Source: Candidatus Aegiribacteria sp. (GTDB lineage Bacteria > Fermentibacterota > Fermentibacteria > Fermentibacterales > JCC-6). From it: a DNA stretch of 64,000 nucleotides. Below, one piece after another: positions 63,137 through 64,000 of this stretch. How positions within the stretch are numbered: the first letter of the stretch is position 1; every line of letters begins with the position of its first letter. The notes below the pieces were generated by a model, which was not told the origin of the DNA, searched no databases, and was given only the letters and a program-made list of their open reading frames with translations. The DNA lies in NCBI GenBank assembly GCA_030594645.1, contig JAUVEU010000007.1:1-64000 (forward strand). The letters run 5' to 3'. A program made the translations under genes and the position numbers.

Positions 63137-64000
63137 TCAGCTCATATACAGTTTCCGGCTGCCGAAAACAGGATTGGAGGTTACGTTTATTCCAAGATTT
63201 CTTAAACCGTTTCCGTCTCCCGGAGAGGGCATGTGAGTAAGATGAGCTTCACAGCCTCTTAGTTCGATAAGCTTTCTCATGGCGCTTGCTGCTGCTTCAG
63301 AAGTCGCCGAACTTACACTCAGGGCAATAAGAACTTCCTCAAGGTCGAGATTGAGCGTGGGAATCTCCATTACTTTCTTAAGCTCTCTAATGGAATCGAT
63401 GGTTGCCGGAGAAAGAAGAAGAACCTCTTTGCTGATCCCTGCCAGCTTCTTGACAGCATTCAGAATAAGAGCTCCTGAAGCATGCATCAGATCGGAACTG
63501 GTGCCTGTGACGAAGCTGCCGTCCTTAAGCAGGATAGCCGCGGCTTTTCCGTTATCGATACCTTCCTCGGATTCCTTTGAGCGCATCCTTCCGAGAGCAG
63601 GTTCCACAACAGGCCTGCAGGAAGGTGACAGATCGAAATCGCGCATCAGCAGTTCTACTCTCTGTACCGTACCCTTATCCGCAAGCCCCATAACATATTC
63701 ACAGCTGTAGCGGAAGTATCTTCTGATAATTTCCTGCATTGCCGCTTCTCTCACAACCTCATCATCAGTTATACCGAATCCTGCTCTGTTCACACCCATG
63801 TCCGTAGGAGAATCGTAAGGTGACCTGTCTCCCGTTATCTTTTCCAGTATGCGCTTGAGCAGAGGAAAAGCCTCAACGTCACGATTGTAGTTAATGGCGA
63901 TCTCTCCGCAGGCATCAAGATGAAACGGGTCCACCAGGTTAACATCCCGCAAGTCAGCAGTTGCCGCTTCATAAGCGGCATTGACAGGGTGCTTTAAAGG
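63137..64000 (-). CDS. DUF1846 family protein, C-terminal part (partial at right edge)
   Basis: 288 codons are in the window and the frame is open to base 64000 (K-H-P-V-N-A-A-Y-E-A-A-T-A-D-L before the TTG at 63952), so that TTG is internal. D-P-F-H-L, N-Y-N-R-D, S-P-T-D-M-G-V-N-R-A-G-F and G-K-A-A-A-I-L-L-K-D-G-S-F-V-T-G match DUF1846, whose full length is about 500 residues. Biochemical role unclear to me. Confidence 0.85.
   Translation of the reverse strand, partial: PLKHPVNAAYEAATADLRDVNLVDPFHLDACGEIAINYNRDVEAFPLLKRILEKITGDRSPYDSPTDMGVNRAGFGITDDEVVREAAMQEIIRRYFRYSCEYVMGLADKGTVQRVELLMRDFDLSPSCRPVVEPALGRMRSKESEEGIDNGKAAAILLKDGSFVTGTSSDLMHASGALILNAVKKLAGISKEVLLLSPATIDSIRELKKVMEIPTLNLDLEEVLIALSVSSATSEAAASAMRKLIELRGCEAHLTHMPSPGDGNGLRNLGINVTSNPVFGSRKLYMS

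Overview
This 64 kb window looks like a replication-origin region of a Gram-negative bacterium from a poorly cultured lineage. A lipoprotein, a bactofilin, secreted proteins with a Lamin-Tail-type domain, a V-type ATPase and amino-acid-fermentation genes together suggest a fermentative member of the FCB/candidate-phylum radiation (something like Fermentibacteria). That assignment rests on remembered gene content and was not tested. I recognised no tRNA, rRNA, CRISPR array or insertion sequence.

Layout. (1) 1-770: a minus-strand transcript with a tandem class I cyclic-di-GMP riboswitch, a small secreted TPR-like protein and the start of a membrane sensor that runs off the left edge. (2) 822-11331: a surface-glycan or lipid locus with three B12-binding radical SAM proteins, three family-2 glycosyltransferases, a GT-C membrane glycosyltransferase and a sugar-nucleotide epimerase. 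(3) 11324-15316: PHP phosphoesterase, two secreted proteins that share a C-terminal tail, a lipoprotein, ElbB, and palindromic repeats. (4) 15517-24141: a nine-gene V-ATPase operon in the Enterococcus ntpFIKECGABD order, whose rotor subunit carries the full Na+-ligand set. (5) 24346-29807: bactofilin and a membrane partner, asparaginase, and a very large unknown protein behind gyrA.

(6) 29804-45623: the chromosome origin. gyrA, gyrB, dciA, dnaN and dnaA read leftward; rpmH, rnpA, yidD, yidC, mnmE, mnmG, rsmG, parA and parB read rightward. DnaA-box-like sites flank dnaA, and two parS palindromes lie in mnmG. recF and jag are not in their usual places. (7) 45712-50655: a ferredoxin, then a cell-envelope operon with a three-domain glycosyltransferase/formyltransferase/deacetylase fusion. 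(8) 50804-56561: an energy operon, ptb-buk-iorA-iorB plus a radical SAM gene, which would turn 2-oxoacids into acyl-CoA, acyl phosphate and ATP while reducing ferredoxin. (9) 56578-62935: the rpsF-ssb-(ssb paralog)-rpsR-DUF2232-rplI-tsaD-acpS-nnrDE-HD operon with a structured leader. (10) 63137-64000: the C-terminal part of a DUF1846 protein.

The observations I rate highest are the tandem c-di-GMP riboswitch, the shared C-terminal W-x-x-I-K tail of two secreted proteins, the formylation/deformylation fusion glycosyltransferase, and the large unknown protein whose best start is an ATA codon overlapping the gyrA stop. Start codons were chosen from Shine-Dalgarno spacing and family length; many genes appear to start with TTG.
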